Origin: an uncultured Brevibacillus sp.
Lineage (GTDB): Bacteria; Bacillota; Bacilli; Brevibacillales; Brevibacillaceae
DNA: 64,000 nucleotides
Assembly: GCF_947502445.1 (NCBI RefSeq)
Contig: NZ_CANMZW010000002.1
Location: 248,001-312,000 of the forward strand
Reading direction: 5' to 3'
Below are positions 61,985-64,000 of the stretch, in pieces. Below the pieces are notes generated by a model that was given only the letters and a program-made list of their open reading frames with translations, was not told the origin of the DNA and searched no databases. Position 1 is the first letter of the stretch; every line of letters begins with the position of its first letter. The position numbers were made by a program, and so were the translations under genes.

Positions 61985-62596
61985 ATGCCTATGCTAGATG
62001 CCCTAACATTTCACACAGGGGACGTCAGTGAAAATGATATGTATAAACTAATGATTGGCTCTGTCGTTCCAAGACCGATTGCTTGGGTATCGTCAATGAG
62101 CGAGGATGGAATCTTAAATTTGGCTCCATTTAGCTTTTTCACGGTTGCCTCTCGCAATCCACCCACCCTCGTAATCTCCATCGGACCAGGTGTTGACGAA
62201 CGCAAGGGAACCGAAAAAGATACCCTTACTAATATTCGTGAAGTACGTGAGTATGTCATTAATATAGTGCCTGCTCCGCTCGGCGAAGCGATGGTTCGTT
62301 CTTCTGCTAGCGTCGAATGGCATTGCAATGAATTTAAGCTGGCAGGGGTGACACCACGACTCAGTCAAACGAGCGTAGTTCCTTCTGTGCTTGAAGCCCC
62401 TATAGCCTTTGAGCTTAGACTGGATCGAATTATCCCGCTTGGAACAGATCATCTTGTACTCGGTATCGTAAAATCCGTTCACATCAACCCACTCGTATAC
62501 GCTGGCGAGTTTAAAATCGATATCGATGCTTTACGGCCACTCGCTAGCTTGGCAGGTAATTACGCCGAGATTACGCCTGTATTTTCATTGGGGTAA
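61985..62596 (+). CDS. Flavin reductase-like (flavoredoxin) family protein
   Basis: The 203-residue protein has the FMN-binding flavin reductase fold: MIGSVVPRPIAWVSSMSEDGILNLAPFSFFTVASRNPPTL and later VNIVPAPLGEAM. Members transfer electrons through FMN. ATG 61985 has AAAGGA eight bases upstream; two residues on is another ATG. It is divergent from the HxlR regulator, a pairing common for oxidoreductases induced by electrophiles or quinones. Confidence 0.86.
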   Translation: MPMLDALTFHTGDVSENDMYKLMIGSVVPRPIAWVSSMSEDGILNLAPFSFFTVASRNPPTLVISIGPGVDERKGTEKDTLTNIREVREYVINIVPAPLGEAMVRSSASVEWHCNEFKLAGVTPRLSQTSVVPSVLEAPIAFELRLDRIIPLGTDHLVLGIVKSVHINPLVYAGEFKIDIDALRPLASLAGNYAEITPVFSLG

Positions 62597-62615
62597 CTGA
62601 TCTTTTCATGTCTAA

Positions 62616-62831
62616 TTATGCTCTGCCTTTTCTTATTTTCCAAAATTCTGCGAAGTACGTAACGATTAGCAAAAGCAGACAAAGCCACCAAAAGCCTGGT
62701 TGAATACTATACAAAACGCAGGGTAGAGCCCCCGACCCGATGAGGGTTAGATTGCGGTATCGCGGATATTTCACAGAGAAAAGCGTAATCAAGAGTCCAA
62801 TGATCAAGACGACAATAGGAAATTTCTCCAC
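62616..62831 (-). CDS. Small membrane protein, unrecognised
   Basis: The 71-residue product has two or three hydrophobic segments (about 5-20, 27-45 and 48-62) and a basic end (KIRKGRA). GTG 62831 has GGAGG seven bases upstream. It is 11 bases downstream of another small membrane protein and probably shares its transcript. No family recognised. Confidence 0.65.
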   Translation of the reverse strand: MEKFPIVVLIIGLLITLFSVKYPRYRNLTLIGSGALPCVLYSIQPGFWWLCLLLLIVTYFAEFWKIRKGRA

Positions 62832-62842
62832 ATCCTGCCCTC

Positions 62843-63166
62843 CTATTCTGGATTGCTGTTCTTTTGTATGTATACTTCCAAGCTTCTGAAGATAAGTAGG
62901 ATCAATTCACAAAAAAGCTTCCACAAAAGAGTGCCCACGATAAAAATAATCACAGCCGTCAGGAAGCCAAGGAAGTAGTTTGTTTCCATTACTGACGTAT
63001 ACATTCCGTAAATTGACGGAACCCATTTCTCTGCTAGGAAGGTCAGTGCGGCGATTCTGCCGATGACAATCGCATAAAAAGCAATCGGTACCATTCCAAT
63101 GAAAAATAGCAGCCGAATAATTTCCTTCGCTGTTTTTGCTCCAAACTCGAAAAAATTGGCCAACAT
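62843..63166 (-). CDS. Small membrane protein, unrecognised
   Basis: The 107-residue protein has two long hydrophobic segments (about 17-45 and 65-95) and an amphipathic N-terminus. ATG 63166 has GGGAG eight bases upstream; a GTG three codons earlier overlaps that site. It precedes the 71-residue membrane protein in the same direction. I do not recognise the family. Confidence 0.68.
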   Translation of the reverse strand: MLANFFEFGAKTAKEIIRLLFFIGMVPIAFYAIVIGRIAALTFLAEKWVPSIYGMYTSVMETNYFLGFLTAVIIFIVGTLLWKLFCELILLIFRSLEVYIQKNSNPE

Positions 63167-63345
63167 GTACTTCACTCCCTCTTCTCTCTATTCTTTGACC
63201 GCGCAAGCCAACAGTAAATGACGATTCCTTTCGCTAATCGTAGCAAATACTCCCCACTTTTATTCATGCTATTTCTAGGAAGAGAGCGAGTATTTGTGGT
63301 ATCTTTATCATGATCGTGTCCAATTGGTCGATCGGAGGTGAAGCG

Positions 63346-63612
63346 ATGGAATTTTCCTTGGATATGTCGCTATTGCTGCTGGCACTGGGATTGTCAGGTT
63401 ATTTAGTCGCTCACCTGTTTAGCGGACCTGCAGCGCCCTTTGTACTGCGAGTGCCTTTGCCCTACGAACTGGCTTGCCCAAACCACGATAACGGCGCTGT
63501 ACGTTTGAGCCGCAGACCGAGAATTCTATTTGTTCGGCGCAAAGCTCCACCAAAGGAATATAACTGTTCTCTGGATGGCGCAGAACCACTCTCCTTCTTG
63601 TATTGCTCGTGA
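63346..63612 (+). CDS. Hypothetical protein with N-terminal membrane helix
   Basis: The 88-residue product has one membrane helix near residues 6-27 (DMSLLLLALGLSGYLVAHLF) and a basic tail. GGAGG lies eight bases before the ATG at 63346, a strong site. A plus-strand terminator follows 104 bases after the stop. No family recognised; the tail is of low complexity, so coding is likely but not certain. Confidence 0.55.
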   Translation: MEFSLDMSLLLLALGLSGYLVAHLFSGPAAPFVLRVPLPYELACPNHDNGAVRLSRRPRILFVRRKAPPKEYNCSLDGAEPLSFLYCS

Positions 63613-63715
63613 GAAGCATCTAAGGGGATTTTACCGTTCTCGTCTGGGAAAGAGCGTGCTGATGCGAGGAAGCTCTGTTTTGGAAGCGAAGCAGGAATAA
63701 ATTGACTTGGATGAG

Positions 63716-63742
63716 ACCCCTTGTTTATCAAGGGGTTTTTCT
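63716..63742 (+). terminator. Plus-strand terminator
   Basis: ACCCCTTG and CAAGGGGT form a perfect stem with a five-base loop, running into TTTTTCTTG. It probably ends the transcript of the gene at 63346-63612. Confidence 0.85.
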
Positions 63743-63781
63743 TGTGCCCCGAAAACCTCTGGCCATCCGGTGCTTCTCCTA

Positions 63782-64000
63782 TCACTCCAATACAATATCA
63801 AATACCTTACGACTGATTGTATGATGCACATCACTGTTAAAATTAAGCAGTACCGCAACACCCAGCTTTTTACTGGGGATCATTGCGACAAGCGAACGGA
63901 CTGCTAATTGACCCCCGCCATGATTGCCTCATATGCGCAGCTGCATATCTTGCTAAATCATTAGAGGTTGAGTAAAGAAATCCAATAGGAGCCGAAATCG
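63782..64000 (-). pseudogene. Serine hydrolase (beta-lactamase family), decayed 3' end
   Basis: Reading from the right edge, one frame gives GFLYSTSNDLARYAAAHM, like the late part of class C beta-lactamase-type esterases. After CATATGAGGC the similarity moves to another frame: HGGGQLAVRSLVAMIPSKKLGVAVLLN and on to a stop at 63782. HGGG matches the last active-site motif (HTG/HGG). Sequence that should lie between is missing, so a deletion with frameshift is likely. The rest of the gene lies beyond 64000. Left of it, 63613-63715 shows nothing recognisable. Confidence 0.7.

Overview
This window looks like chromosomal core DNA from an endospore-forming Bacillota of the Brevibacillus/Paenibacillaceae type. 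The evidence is a complete spoIIA-sigF operon next to a seven-gene spoVA operon, spmAB-dacB, spoIIM and mciZ. It also has strong GGAGG-type ribosome binding sites, many TTG/GTG starts and a Bacillus-like gene order. The genus is inferred from gene order and protein similarity recalled from memory; no search was run. No rRNA, tRNA, CRISPR, prophage or intact insertion sequence was seen. Nearly all genes lie on the minus strand, so operons read from high to low coordinates.

Layout, left to right. 1-6.4 kb: resA (cut by the window edge), rluB, dacB-spmA-spmB, scpA-scpB, an M50 protease and ppiB. 6.5-10.2 kb: a GGDEF-EAL-CBS-GGDEF cyclic-di-GMP protein and lysA with a structured leader. 10.5-18.7 kb: the forespore block dacF-spoIIAA-spoIIAB-sigF followed by spoVAA-AB-AC-AD-AEb-AEa-AF, with recognisable sigma-F, sigma-H and sigma-G type promoters. 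18.8-27.5 kb: a chemoreceptor, an oppABCDF peptide transporter and an Lrp/AsnC regulator. 27.6-32.6 kb: a candidate small RNA, nucleoside salvage (deoB, punA, pdp), xerD and yqzK. 32.6-38.1 kb: a broken alanine dehydrogenase gene, fur, spoIIM, an EndoQ-type nuclease, nudF, mciZ and a DUF3866 gene. 38.2-42.5 kb: an M20 peptidase, methylmalonyl-CoA epimerase, a 27-residue peptide and a modular surface protein. 42.8-51.7 kb: the branched-chain keto acid pathway (bcd, lpdV, bkdAA, bkdAB, bkdB) with its sigma-54 activator BkdR, a -12/-24 promoter and three upstream palindromes. 51.8-55.4 kb: a four-gene envelope cluster. 55.6-64 kb: accessory genes (amidase, two methyltransferases, VOC protein, LysR, phosphoesterase, carbonic anhydrase, HxlR/flavin reductase pair, small membrane proteins) and a decayed serine hydrolase at the right edge.

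How the genes fit together: SpoIIAA, SpoIIAB and SigF form the switch that starts forespore transcription. spoVA (dipicolinate channel) and dacF are typical downstream targets, while dacB, spmAB, spoIIM and mciZ act in the mother cell. The bkd block turns leucine, isoleucine and valine into branched acyl-CoAs for membrane lipids.

The best candidate for an undescribed system is the cluster at 51774-55107. It holds a SteA-like protein, a SteB/MctB-like protein, a GT2 glycosyltransferase and a MraY/WecA-like lipid-phosphate sugar transferase, with overlapping ends and a promoter-like element resembling the one before spoVAA. Other notable items are the candidate small RNA at 27611-27800, the lysA leader, the two broken genes and several very small genes.
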